From Achromobacter xylosoxidans (GTDB lineage: Bacteria; Pseudomonadota; Gammaproteobacteria; Burkholderiales; Burkholderiaceae_B), in the NCBI RefSeq assembly GCF_001457475.1, contig NZ_LN831029.1, forward strand, positions 1,364,001 through 1,428,000: a stretch of DNA of 64,000 nucleotides. The letters are read 5' to 3'. A program made the translations under genes and the position numbers. Below the pieces are notes generated by a model. It ran no database searches. It worked only from the letters and a program-made list of their open reading frames with translations, and was not told the origin of the DNA. Each line of letters starts with the position of its first letter. Position 1 is the first letter of the stretch. Shown here piece after piece: positions 1-8,591 of this stretch.

Positions 1-1
1 G

Positions 2-793
2 GTGATCGTCGAGAACCGCGCCGGCGCGGCCGGCATCATCGCCGCCGAGCAGGTCGCGCGCCAGCCGGGCGACGGCAACACCCTGTTGATGGCGCACGTC
101 AACAGCCACGGCATCGCGCCGGGCCTGCAGCCCAAGCTGACCTATTCGGCCGAACGCGATTTCTCGCCCATCGCGCTGGTGGGCAAGACTCCCACGCTGC
201 TGATCGGCGGCGCGGCGCAGCCCGCCAGGACCCTGCCCGACCTGGTGGCGCTGTGTCGCGCGCAACCCGGCAAGATCATCTTCGGGTCGGCCGGCAGCGG
301 ATCGGCCCAGCACCTGGCGCTGGAGATCTTCAAGGCCCGCGCCGGCATCGATGTGCTGCACGTGCCCTACAAGGGCTCGGCGCCGCTGATGAACGATCTG
401 CTGGGCGGCCACGTGCAATATTGCTTCGAGGGCATGACCACGGCCACGCCGCTGATCCAGTCCGGCAAGGTGATGGCGCTTGCGCAGACCCTGCAGCAGC
501 GCTCCAGGAGCCAGCCCGATGTACCGACGGTGGCCGAGCAGGGCTACCCGGGCTTCGAGGCCAGCATCTGGTTCGGCATGGTCGGCCCGGCCAGCATGCC
601 GGCCGACATGGTCGCGCGCATGAACCGGGACATCGACCGCGTGCTGGCCATGGCCGACGTGCAGGAAAAGCTGGCGCAGGTGGGCGCGGAAGACGGCGGC
701 GGCAGCGCGCAGCGATTCGCCGATTTCATGCGCGCCGAGCAGCGCAAATACGCCAAGACCATCCAGGACGCGAAGATCGTGGCGGAAGGTTGA
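2..793 (+). CDS. Bug-family (TTT) periplasmic solute receptor, 5'-truncated
   Basis: The reading frame is open from the window edge, so the signal peptide and the first part of the protein are missing; about 263 residues remain of a family usually near 320. The sequence 'VENRAGAAGIIAAEQVARQPGDGNTLL' region, the 'HVPYKGSAPLMNDLLGGHV' segment and 'VPTVAEQGYPGFE' are typical of Bug (Bordetella uptake gene) receptors of tripartite tricarboxylate transporters. These periplasmic proteins deliver carboxylates or similar small ligands to TctAB-type permeases, but many are orphans and the ligand cannot be read from sequence. It converges on the TonB receptor gene with only 15 bases between the two stop codons. 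The family call is firm; the substrate is unknown. Confidence 0.9.
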   Translation: MIVENRAGAAGIIAAEQVARQPGDGNTLLMAHVNSHGIAPGLQPKLTYSAERDFSPIALVGKTPTLLIGGAAQPARTLPDLVALCRAQPGKIIFGSAGSGSAQHLALEIFKARAGIDVLHVPYKGSAPLMNDLLGGHVQYCFEGMTTATPLIQSGKVMALAQTLQQRSRSQPDVPTVAEQGYPGFEASIWFGMVGPASMPADMVARMNRDIDRVLAMADVQEKLAQVGAEDGGGSAQRFADFMRAEQRKYAKTIQDAKIVAEG

Positions 794-808
794 AATCGGC
801 GGCCGGGA

Positions 809-3079
809 TCAGAAATCCACGGTTGCCGACAGCATGACCGTGCGCGGCGCGCCCATGGCCAGGCTGGTCCATTGCGGCATCGACCAATAGGCCTTGTTGG
901 TCAGGTTGTGGACGGTGGCGCGCAAGGTCAGCGGTCGGCCCGCCACCTTCGTGGCATAGCGCGCGCCGACATCGTAGATCGTGCGTCCCGCCACCGACAG
1001 CGAATTGGAGGTATCGATGTACTGCTTGGATGCCGACGTCGCGTTGGCGGTCAGCGTCAGGCCGCGCAGCTGCGGAACATCCCATTCCGCGCCCAGTTTG
1101 CCTTGCAGCTTGGGAACGCCGGTCGCTGTGTTGCCCTGGTTGATGCCGCCGGCCGTCTTGGTCAGCTTGGGATCCATATAGGCAATGCCGCCCATCAGGC
1201 GCACGCCCTCCAGCGGCGAGCCGAAGAAGGTCCATTCGATGCCGCGGTTGCGCTGTTCCCCGCCGAAGGAAAAGGTGTTGGTCGCCGGGTCGGTGTAGCT
1301 GCTGGGGCGGGTAATTTCATACAGACTCAGCGTGTGCGCGAAATCGCCCAGGTCGAGCTTGAGGCCGACTTCCTTCTGCTTGCTCTTGTAGGGGGCGAAC
1401 ACCTCGCCCGCATTGGCCGCGCTGATCGGGGCAGTGGCGCCCTGGCTCAGGCCTTCGATGTAGTTTGCGTAAATCGAGAGCGAGTCGGTGGCCTTGAACA
1501 AGATCGCGGCCGCGGGGGTGATGGCGCTTTCGTCGTAGCGCGAGGTGCGCGCGCCGGTCGCGACGTTGTACGAATCGGCCACCACCTGCTGGTGCCGCGC
1601 GCCCAGCGTCAGCTGCACCCGGCCATCGGCGAAGGACAAGGTGTCGGCCAGTCCATAACTGCTCAGGCGCAGTTTGGTCTTCGTGATCTGCGGCGCGATG
1701 AACGTATCGGGCGCGGGACCCCATACCGGGTGGTAGATGTTGGTGATCCAATCGGGGCCGAGCGCGTTGCGCCGGCCGAATTGCTCGTCGGTGTGAGCGT
1801 AGTAAGTGGCGTTCAGTGCCCATTCATGGGCGACGGCGCCGGTGCGGAACTTGCCGCGCAAACCGGCCTCGGCCGACTGCTTCTCGACTTCGAAGCGCAG
1901 GTCGCTGACGTTGGTGCGATAGTCGCCGGCGTTGTTGAAGACCTCCACCGTTTGTACGCTGGTTGTCTTGTACTTGGTATCACTGGTGCCTACCGCGGCG
2001 TAGGCCGTCAGTTGGTCGCTCAGGTCGATCTCGCCACGGGCCATCAAGCCTTCGTCGCGGGTGTCGAAAAAGGCCCAGGTCGGGTTGAGCAAGGTATCGG
2101 GCTTCGGCGGCTTGGGCACGCTCACGCCGCGCGCCAGGTTGATGCCCCGGGTTGGACCGTCCACGCGGTCCTGGCTGCTGTAGACGTCGATGGAAATGCG
2201 GGCCCGGTCGGCGCGCAGGTCCAGTCCCAGCGCGGCCAGCTGGGACTTCTGGTCCTGCTGCTTGACCGCCGTACCGCCATCCCGGTAGACGCCATTGAAA
2301 CGAATGCCGAACTGCTGGTTCTCGCCGAAACGCCGACCCAGGTCGATATGGCCGCCGAACTGCGAGTCCGACATGTAGGTCGCGGTCAGGCTCGCTACCG
2401 GCACGTCGCCGGCCCGCTTGGGCACGAGGTTGACGGCGCCGCCGACCGAGCCGCCCGGCGGCATGCCGTTGAGCAGGGCCGAGGGCCCTTTCAGGACCTC
2501 GATGCGCTCGAACATCTCGGGCGAGGCGCGGTAGTAGGGCGAGATGCCGTAGAGCCCGCCGAACGAGACATCGTTGATGTTGGAACTGAAGCCGCGGATC
2601 GAATAGTTCTCGGCGATGGTGCCTTGCACGCCGGTGGAGAACACCGAAGGATCGGTGGCGGAAATCACGTCGGTGATGTCGCGCGCTTGCCGGTCCGCGA
2701 TGAATTTGTCGGTGTAGCTGACGGTGCTGAAGGGCGTCTCCATGAAATCCTTGTCGCCCAGCATGCCGACACGGCCGCCGGTGGCCACCTGTCCGCCGGC
2801 GTAGGGCTGCACGGTTTCACCCTGCCCATGGACGGTGACGGCCTGCAGGGTGGTCACGCCCTCCGCCGTGGCGGCCGCGCGCGGGGTTTCAGGGGCGTCC
2901 GCGGCCAAGCCGGCAGTCTGCGCCCGCGCGGACGGAACCGCCGCCGCGGCGAGTATCACGCCCAGCCAGATCGCCGCTCGCACGGCGACCGCGGTGCGGT
3001 TCAACTCGAAGGCGGTGGTGCGGCGGATAGCCTGCGGCGCGGGGAGGGCGATACGGTTTTGACGGCACAGTGCGTTCAT
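809..3079 (-). CDS. TonB-dependent siderophore receptor
   Basis: This 756-residue protein is a 22-strand outer-membrane beta-barrel with an N-terminal plug, importing ferric siderophore with TonB energy. I chose the ATG at 3079 because AAAGGA lies just upstream and the N-terminus then reads as a signal peptide ending in an Ala-rich 'PSARAQ' cleavage region. The plug includes 'AENYSIRGFSSNINDVSFGG' and 'ERIEVLKGPSALLNG', and the protein ends in the barrel-type 'MLSATVDF' with terminal Phe. Tandem sequence such as 'PFSTVSYTDKFIADRQARDITDVI' near the plug is common in FhuA/FoxA/FepA-like siderophore receptors. It lies last in a leftward iron locus, but a terminator separates it from the binding-protein gene and a Fur-like site lies upstream, so it probably has its own promoter. 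The ligand is not determinable. Confidence 0.93.
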   Translation of the reverse strand: MNALCRQNRIALPAPQAIRRTTAFELNRTAVAVRAAIWLGVILAAAAVPSARAQTAGLAADAPETPRAAATAEGVTTLQAVTVHGQGETVQPYAGGQVATGGRVGMLGDKDFMETPFSTVSYTDKFIADRQARDITDVISATDPSVFSTGVQGTIAENYSIRGFSSNINDVSFGGLYGISPYYRASPEMFERIEVLKGPSALLNGMPPGGSVGGAVNLVPKRAGDVPVASLTATYMSDSQFGGHIDLGRRFGENQQFGIRFNGVYRDGGTAVKQQDQKSQLAALGLDLRADRARISIDVYSSQDRVDGPTRGINLARGVSVPKPPKPDTLLNPTWAFFDTRDEGLMARGEIDLSDQLTAYAAVGTSDTKYKTTSVQTVEVFNNAGDYRTNVSDLRFEVEKQSAEAGLRGKFRTGAVAHEWALNATYYAHTDEQFGRRNALGPDWITNIYHPVWGPAPDTFIAPQITKTKLRLSSYGLADTLSFADGRVQLTLGARHQQVVADSYNVATGARTSRYDESAITPAAAILFKATDSLSIYANYIEGLSQGATAPISAANAGEVFAPYKSKQKEVGLKLDLGDFAHTLSLYEITRPSSYTDPATNTFSFGGEQRNRGIEWTFFGSPLEGVRLMGGIAYMDPKLTKTAGGINQGNTATGVPKLQGKLGAEWDVPQLRGLTLTANATSASKQYIDTSNSLSVAGRTIYDVGARYATKVAGRPLTLRATVHNLTNKAYWSMPQWTSLAMGAPRTVMLSATVDF

Positions 3080-3139
3080 GCCGATTCCTTTCAATGTAGG
3101 TTGAAAAATTGCTTCGGTTTGAAAACAAGAAAACGAGTG

Positions 3140-3158
3140 AGATCGAGAATCGTTTATC
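3140..3158 (-). promoter_or_regulatory. possible Fur box upstream of the TonB receptor gene
   Basis: On the minus strand this stretch reads GATAAACGATTCTCGATCT, which shares the GATAA start and part of the ATTCTC core of Fur sites seen in beta- and gammaproteobacteria. The match is partial. Its position about 60 bases before the receptor start and the AT-rich surroundings suit an iron-regulated promoter. Confidence 0.4.
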
Positions 3159-3189
3159 AAAAAAACCGGCCAGGAAAAACGGCCGGGTT
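3159..3189 (-). terminator. Rho-independent terminator after the siderophore-binding protein gene
   Basis: Read on the minus strand, AACCCGGCC pairs with GGCCGGTT (one bulged C) across a short loop and is followed by seven T residues. It lies immediately after the stop codon of the binding-protein gene, so the upstream six-gene transcript probably ends here and the receptor is transcribed separately. Confidence 0.75.
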
Positions 3190-4170
3190 TCAGTCCTGGT
3201 AGCCCTTGATGACGTCGTCGATCACCAGCTGCAACGAAGTCACGCTGGCGGCGGTGGTGTACCAGGCGTCGGCATCGACGAACACCACGCGGTCGTTCTT
3301 CCAGGCATTGGTCTGCTGCAGCAGCGGGTTGCTCATGCGCTCGGCATCCATGACCGGGCGCCGTTCCATGACCGCGGTACGGTCGACCACGTACAGGATG
3401 TCGGGATTGGCTTGCTGAATGAACTCGCTGGAAATCGGCTGGCCGTGCAGGCTGGAATCGACGAGGGTGCTGGCGGGCTTGACGCCCAGCGCGTCGAAGA
3501 CGAAGGCGTAGCGCGACTGCACGCCGAAGGAGCTGAAGGCCCCGTTGTTGAACATCACGATCATGGCCCTCTCGGGACGGCCTTCCGTCACGCGGCGGGC
3601 GGCTGCCACTTTGGCATCGAGTTCGGCAGCCTTGCGGCGGGCCACGTCCTCTTTGCCGAAGAGACGTCCCAGCGTCATCAGGTGATCTTTGATGACGGCG
3701 AGGTGCTGGCCCTTGCTGTTGCCGAAGTCCACATCGAAATGCAGCGTCGGGGCGATTTCGGTCAGCTCACGGTAATGGTTGGCCTGGATCGGGGAGATCA
3801 GGATCAGGTCGGGCTTGAGCGCGTGCACCCGTTCCAGGTTGGGCTGGACGATGGCGCCCAGGTCCAGCACGCTGGCGTCTTCCTTGTAGCGCGCGAGGAA
3901 GTGCGGCACATAGTCCTTGGTCATGCCCACGATCGGCACGCCCAACTGGTCGAGCGTATCGGCTTCGTTCATGTCCAGCACCGCGACGCGCCGGGGCGGG
4001 CGCGTGATCGTCGTCGTGCCCAGCTTGTGGGTGATGCTGATGGGCGAGTCGAATGCCGGCGAGGCCTGCGCCGCCTGGGGCGGCTGGGCGGGCTTGTCGC
4101 CGCACGCCTGCAGGACGACCATCGCGATCATTGCCAGGCCCGCGGCGCGGCAGGTGCTTTTCCAGCTCAT
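3190..4170 (-). CDS. Periplasmic iron-siderophore-binding lipoprotein (FatB/YclQ-like)
   Basis: A 326-residue class III solute-binding protein for ferric siderophores. The start at 4170 is set by the ATGA overlap with the upstream ATPase stop. The N-terminus is a lipoprotein signal with lipobox 'VLQAC' near residue 20, so it is probably tethered to a membrane. 'RRVAVLDMNEADTLDQLGVP', 'DLILISP' and 'ERAMIVMFNNGAFSSFGVQSRYAFVFDALGVKPA' match the FatB/YclQ branch (anguibactin, petrobactin-type catecholate/citrate siderophores) rather than FepB or FhuD. It is the fifth partner of the ATPase and two permeases directly upstream, and delivers ligand captured by the TonB receptor. The exact siderophore is inferred only to branch level. 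Confidence 0.9.
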   Translation of the reverse strand: MSWKSTCRAAGLAMIAMVVLQACGDKPAQPPQAAQASPAFDSPISITHKLGTTTITRPPRRVAVLDMNEADTLDQLGVPIVGMTKDYVPHFLARYKEDASVLDLGAIVQPNLERVHALKPDLILISPIQANHYRELTEIAPTLHFDVDFGNSKGQHLAVIKDHLMTLGRLFGKEDVARRKAAELDAKVAAARRVTEGRPERAMIVMFNNGAFSSFGVQSRYAFVFDALGVKPASTLVDSSLHGQPISSEFIQQANPDILYVVDRTAVMERRPVMDAERMSNPLLQQTNAWKNDRVVFVDADAWYTTAASVTSLQLVIDDVIKGYQD

Positions 4171-4943
4171 ATCGGAACTCCGGATGGATTGAAGTAGTTG
4201 CAGAGACAGCCGCGTTCGTTGCGCAAGACCTCGAAATCCAGCTCGTACAGCGCGCGCAGGCGCGGCTCGGTCACCACCTGCGCCGACGGGCCGCTGCCAT
4301 GCAGGGCGCCGTCCTTGAGCGCGACGATATGGTCGGAATAGTTGGCGGCGAAGTTGATGTCGTGGATCACCAGGATCACGGTGCGGCGTTGCTCGTCGCA
4401 CAGGCGACGCAGCGCCCGCATGATCTGCACGGCATGCTTCATGTCGAGGTTGTTCAGCGGTTCGTCCAGCAGCAGCACATCCGTCTGCTGCGCGATCGTC
4501 ATCGCCAGGAACGCCATCTGGCGCTGGCCGCCGCTGAGTTCATCGAGGTTGGCATCGCGCAGCGGCGTCAGGCTCAGGAAATCGATGGCTGAGTCGACCG
4601 CGTTGCGGTCGGCGGCCGTCAGCGTGCCGCGGCTGTAGGGGAAGCGGCCGAAGGCGACCAGCTCCTGCACCGTCAGGCGCAGGTCGAACCCCGGCGCCTG
4701 GCGCAGGGTGGCGACACGCCGCGCGTACTCGGCGATCCGCAAGTTCGTCACCGGCTGCCCGTCGAGCAGGATCTCGCCGCCGCTGGGTTCCAGCAGCCGC
4801 GCCATCAGCATCAGCAGCGTGGATTTGCCGGCGCCGTTGGGCCCGATCAGCGAGGTCACGCGCCGCGCCGGGAATTCGGCGTCGATGCCGTCCAGGACGG
4901 TTCTGGCGCCGTAGGTCTTGCGAAGATTGCGGACGGTGATCAT
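4167..4943 (-). CDS. Iron-siderophore ABC importer, ATP-binding subunit (FatE/YclP-like)
   Basis: A 258-residue cytoplasmic ATPase that powers the two adjoining permeases. It has Walker A 'GPNGAGKST' at residues 34-42, the signature 'LSGGQRQMA' near 136-144, Walker B 'VLLLDEPLNNLD' near 156-167 and the switch His in 'VIHDINFAANYSDHI'. The 'RQAPGFDLRLTVQELVAFGRFPYS' stretch is typical of the FecE/YclP family. Its ATG overlaps the end of the permease gene by four bases and its stop overlaps the start of the binding-protein gene by four bases, so the genes are translationally coupled. Confidence 0.94.
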   Translation of the reverse strand: MITVRNLRKTYGARTVLDGIDAEFPARRVTSLIGPNGAGKSTLLMLMARLLEPSGGEILLDGQPVTNLRIAEYARRVATLRQAPGFDLRLTVQELVAFGRFPYSRGTLTAADRNAVDSAIDFLSLTPLRDANLDELSGGQRQMAFLAMTIAQQTDVLLLDEPLNNLDMKHAVQIMRALRRLCDEQRRTVILVIHDINFAANYSDHIVALKDGALHGSGPSAQVVTEPRLRALYELDFEVLRNERGCLCNYFNPSGVPI

Positions 4944-5887
4944 GGCGTGGCTCGGCCTCGGAACGTCAGGGCAAGGAAGTACGCGCCGCACACCAGGTTG
5001 ACGAGGATGCTGACCGAGGTCTTGTAGTTGAAGGCGTGTTCGACCAGCAGCTGGGCGACGATGAATACGGCAATGGCGACGCCGCACCCCAGGGGCAGCG
5101 TGATCCGGTGCCGGTTGCTGCCCGCCACCGCATAGGCGATGTTGGCGACAAAGATGCCCATGAAGGCCGTGGGCCCGATGAGGCTGGTCGATACCGCCAC
5201 CAGAATGGCGATCAGCGCCAGGTAGCGACGGACATATCGGGCATGGTGCACGCCCAGCGACATCGCCTGGTCGCGGCCAAGCGCCAGCACGTCGAGCGCG
5301 GGCGGGCCGCCGCGAGCCGCGAAGCACACCGCCGCCAGCGCCACCGTTGCGTAGAGCAGGGTTTCGGTCGTCGCTCGATTGAACGAGGCGTAGCCCAGTC
5401 CCTGGAACACGGCGAATTCGCCCGGGCTGATGCGCAGCTGAACGAACTGCGTGAAAGTCGTGATCACCATCGTCAGCACCAGGCCGAGCAGCAGCATCCG
5501 GTACACATCGTTGCCGCCGCGCAGCAGCCAGCGATGCACCACCCAGGAATAGGCCAGCATCAGCCCCACCGAAACCAGGAAGTTTCCGGCCACGCCGAGC
5601 ATCGCCATGCCGTGCGTGCCCATCAACAGAAGCAGCAGCGACTGCCACAGCAGATACACCGCCTCGTAGCCCATCACGGCGGGCGTCAGGATGCGGTTGC
5701 CGGCAAGCGTCTGAAAGACGATGGCCGAAAGCGCGACGCAGATGCCGCCGACGACGATGGCCGCCAGGCGGATCAGACGCTTGGGAATCACGTAACCGAA
5801 GTCCCACCCGGCGCCTGCGAATACGAAGGCGATTGCCAGGGCGGCCAATGCCAGGCCGAACATCCAGAACCGGGGCGCGCGCTTCAC
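4940..5887 (-). CDS. Iron-siderophore ABC importer permease 2 (FatC/YclO-like, FecCD family)
   Basis: A 315-residue polytopic inner-membrane permease of the FecCD family, forming a heterodimer with the permease encoded just upstream. It starts with GTG at 5887, fixed by a GTGA overlap with the upstream stop. The family hallmark 'LAGNRILTPAVMGYEAVYLLWQS' near residues 60-83 and the coupling segment 'VLALGRDQAMSLGVHHARYVRRYLALIAILVAVSTSLIGPTAFMGIF' are present. The length is slightly below the usual 320-340. 'TPAVMGYEAVYLL' places it in the FatC/YclO branch, in agreement with the binding protein. Confidence 0.92.
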   Translation of the reverse strand: MKRAPRFWMFGLALAALAIAFVFAGAGWDFGYVIPKRLIRLAAIVVGGICVALSAIVFQTLAGNRILTPAVMGYEAVYLLWQSLLLLLMGTHGMAMLGVAGNFLVSVGLMLAYSWVVHRWLLRGGNDVYRMLLLGLVLTMVITTFTQFVQLRISPGEFAVFQGLGYASFNRATTETLLYATVALAAVCFAARGGPPALDVLALGRDQAMSLGVHHARYVRRYLALIAILVAVSTSLIGPTAFMGIFVANIAYAVAGSNRHRITLPLGCGVAIAVFIVAQLLVEHAFNYKTSVSILVNLVCGAYFLALTFRGRATP

Positions 5888-6825
5888 CGCAACCCCCGCA
5901 GGATCAGGACCAGGAACATGACGCCGCCCACGCCGCCGGCCGTCAGGCCAATGGGCACTTCGAACGGGTGGATGAGCAGGCGGCCGATGATGTCGCAGGC
6001 GAGCAGCAGCGATGCGCCGCCCAGCGCGACGATGGGAAGCGTGCGGCCGAGGTTCTCGCCGTAGCGCAGTGCCACCAGGTTGGGCACGACCAGTCCGACG
6101 AATGGAATCGCCCCGACGATGATGACCGTTACGGACACCGTCACCGCGACCAGCACGAGGCCCAGCGCCGCGGTAGCCGCATAGCCGAGCCCCAGGCTGG
6201 ATGCCATGTCCTCGCCCATGCCGAGCACGGTGAAGCGATGCGCGTACAGATAGGCCAGGGCGACGATGGGCAGGACCAGATAGATGATCTCGTAATGGCC
6301 CTGAACGACGCGCGAGAAATCGCCCAGCAGCCAGCCCTGCATGCTTTGCAGGATGTTGTGGCGATAGGCGTAGAACTCGGCCACGGCGCTGAGCACGCTG
6401 CCGTACATCAGGCCGACGACCGGCACCAGTACCGTATTGCGCCAGCGAATGCGGCGAATGATGCCTACGTAGAGCAGGCTGGAGGCCAGGCAGAACACCA
6501 GCGCGAACAGCATGCGGCTCGTCGTGCCGGCCGCCGGCGCCAGCGTCAGCGACACCAGGATGCCGAGCTTGGCGGCATCCAGCCCACCGGAAGTGCCGGG
6601 CTCGACGAAGCGATTGCGCACGATGTGCTGCAGGATGACGCCGCAGACCGACAGGCCCACGCCGGTCAGCACCACGGCCGCCAGGCGTGGCAGGCGGCTG
6701 GCCGTCAGCGTCAGCCAGGCGTCGCCCGATCCGGCAAGCGCCTGCGACCACGCCACCGGGCTGGAGCCGACCAGCAGGGAGACGCCGCACAGCATGGCCA
6801 GCAGGCAGCACAGGCGCGCGGGCAT
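5884..6825 (-). CDS. Iron-siderophore ABC importer permease 1 (FatD/YclN-like, FecCD family)
   Basis: A 313-residue FecCD-type inner-membrane permease, partner of the next gene. The start at 6825 comes from the TGATG junction with the upstream ABC gene. Recognisable pieces are 'SRLPRLAAVVLTGVGLSVCGVILQHIVRNRFVEPGTSGGLDAAKLG' in the first third and 'IPFVGLVVPNLVALRYGENLGRTLPIVALGGASLLLACDIIGRLL' in the last third, the latter being the canonical FecCD segment. About nine hydrophobic helices can be picked out. With permease 2, the ATPase and the lipoprotein it forms a complete importer. Confidence 0.93.
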   Translation of the reverse strand: MPARLCCLLAMLCGVSLLVGSSPVAWSQALAGSGDAWLTLTASRLPRLAAVVLTGVGLSVCGVILQHIVRNRFVEPGTSGGLDAAKLGILVSLTLAPAAGTTSRMLFALVFCLASSLLYVGIIRRIRWRNTVLVPVVGLMYGSVLSAVAEFYAYRHNILQSMQGWLLGDFSRVVQGHYEIIYLVLPIVALAYLYAHRFTVLGMGEDMASSLGLGYAATAALGLVLVAVTVSVTVIIVGAIPFVGLVVPNLVALRYGENLGRTLPIVALGGASLLLACDIIGRLLIHPFEVPIGLTAGGVGGVMFLVLILRGLR

Positions 6826-8591
6826 CAGCGTTCCCGACCGGGCGCCGCCGGCGCGATGCGCCAGCCCTTGGCGGCCTGGCGCTGGGCCAGGAAACGGGCG
6901 TAGTGCCCTGCGCTTGCGCGCAACTGCGCGGGCGTTCCCGATTCGACGATCAGGCCGTCTTCCATTACCACGATCTGGTCGGCCATGGACACGGTGGATA
7001 GCTGGTGCGCGATCACGATGAGGGTGCGCCGGCCACGCAATCGCGCCAACGTGTCGGCGATGGCCGCCTGGTTCTCGGCGTCGAGCGCGGCAGTGGCTTC
7101 GTCCACCAGCAGGATGGGCGCATTCTTGATCAAGGCGCGCGCAATGGCGATGCGCTGCCGTTCTCCGCCGGACAACCGCGCGCCGCCTTCGCCGACCGGC
7201 GTCTCCAGCCCTTGCGGCAGGCGCTCGATGATTTCGGTCACGCCGGCCAGGCGCGCGGCTTCCATGAGGTCGGCGTCGCTCGCTTCGGGCCGGCCGAGGC
7301 GGATGTTGTCGGCAATGATGCCGGTGAACAGGTAGCTGTCCTGGAAAATCTGGCTGATCTGGCCCGCCAGTTGCGTCTGCGACATGTCGCGTACGTCGAC
7401 CCCGCCGACCCGCACGCTGCCCTGGTCGGCGTCGAAGAAGCGCGCAATCAGGCGTACCAACGTGGTCTTGCCCGAGCCGGACGCGCCGATCAGTGCCGTC
7501 ATGCTGCCGGGAGCGACACACAGGTTCACGCCGCGCAGCACATCGGTCTGGCCGGGCGCGTAGCGGAAGCAAACGTCGCGTAGTTCCACGCCGGCGTCCC
7601 GCGGCGGCCGCGGCGCTTGTGCCGCCGGCAACGGCGGGACCGCCAGCAGTTCGCGTATGGCGTCGAGCTGGCCGCGCGCGCCGCGCAGCGCTTCGCCGTA
7701 GGCGGCGACTTCCAGCAGCGGGTCGATGTAGCGGCCCACCAGCAGCAGTGAGACGACAAGCGCGACGATCTCGGCGGCTGCCAGCGGGTTTGCCAGTTGG
7801 ACATTGAGCCATAGCGTCGCCGCGACCAGCAGCGCGGCGAACACCGCCTGCACGGCCCAGGCATTGAGAACCGAGGACAGGGATGACAGCAGGATCAGCC
7901 GCGTGCCGGAGCGCTGTTGCCGCGCCACGGCCTGCTCGACGAAGCGGGCGCTGGCGCCGTCGCCGTTGAAGGCGCGCAGCACCGACTGGGCCTGCGCGAA
8001 CTCGACCATGCGCTGGCTGGTATCGGCGAAGTGGCGATGGAAGGCCCGGTCCGCGCGCCCCGACAGCCGTCCACTCAGCGCGAGCACGCCGGCCAGCAAG
8101 GGCAGGGCCGCCAGCGCGATCAGGCCCAGTTGCCAGTGCAGCGCGAGCAGGACGGCCACGATGACCACCGGCGTCACCAGACCGCCGATCACGGGCGTGA
8201 AGACATGCGCCGGCAATTGAGCCACCGCCATCATGCCCTGGGTGATCAGGTGCCCCAACCAGGCAGTGTTGTCGGCAGTGAACCAGCCCACGGGCAAACG
8301 CGCGACGTGGTCGCCCAGTCGCTGGCGCCCGCCTTGCAGCACGCAGACGCCAACGCGCACACCGGCCTGTTCCACATAGCGCCGGCCGATCCAGCAGAGC
8401 GCGACCCCGGCCAGCAGTAACGCCAGCCAAGGCAGCGCCGCGCGCGCATCGCCCGCCAGCAGATGGCTGAGCACGGGTACCTGCGCGCTGATGGTCAGGC
8501 CGCACAGCAGGCTGTAGGCCACGGCCTGGCAGGCATAGCGGCGCAAGAGGACGGCATCCGGGCCCAGCAATTGCAGCAATGTTCTCAGCAT
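6825..8591 (-). CDS. ABC half-transporter, exporter fold (YbtQ/IrtB-like), iron-siderophore locus
   Basis: A 588-residue half-transporter with six membrane helices in residues 1-310 and a C-terminal ATPase domain. The Walker A 'GASGSGKTTL' lies near residue 367 and the signature and Walker B 'LSGGERQRIAIARALIKNAPILLVDEATAALD' begin near 471. The internal ATG at 8591 is chosen as start because it overlaps the preceding stop by seven bases; a longer N-terminus of 15 residues is possible. Such pairs next to siderophore receptors are either siderophore exporters or, as in YbtPQ and mycobacterial IrtAB, exporter-fold importers of ferric siderophore. No siderophore synthesis genes are near, which favours uptake; this is inference. 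No siderophore-interacting (FAD) domain is fused. Confidence 0.88.
   Translation of the reverse strand: MLRTLLQLLGPDAVLLRRYACQAVAYSLLCGLTISAQVPVLSHLLAGDARAALPWLALLLAGVALCWIGRRYVEQAGVRVGVCVLQGGRQRLGDHVARLPVGWFTADNTAWLGHLITQGMMAVAQLPAHVFTPVIGGLVTPVVIVAVLLALHWQLGLIALAALPLLAGVLALSGRLSGRADRAFHRHFADTSQRMVEFAQAQSVLRAFNGDGASARFVEQAVARQQRSGTRLILLSSLSSVLNAWAVQAVFAALLVAATLWLNVQLANPLAAAEIVALVVSLLLVGRYIDPLLEVAAYGEALRGARGQLDAIRELLAVPPLPAAQAPRPPRDAGVELRDVCFRYAPGQTDVLRGVNLCVAPGSMTALIGASGSGKTTLVRLIARFFDADQGSVRVGGVDVRDMSQTQLAGQISQIFQDSYLFTGIIADNIRLGRPEASDADLMEAARLAGVTEIIERLPQGLETPVGEGGARLSGGERQRIAIARALIKNAPILLVDEATAALDAENQAAIADTLARLRGRRTLIVIAHQLSTVSMADQIVVMEDGLIVESGTPAQLRASAGHYARFLAQRQAAKGWRIAPAAPGRER

Noticed and set aside
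872..3202. 776-codon open frame antisense to the TonB receptor gene
   Set aside because: It mirrors the receptor's codon pattern, lacks a plausible protein signature and starts without a ribosome site. Long antisense frames are common at this GC content.
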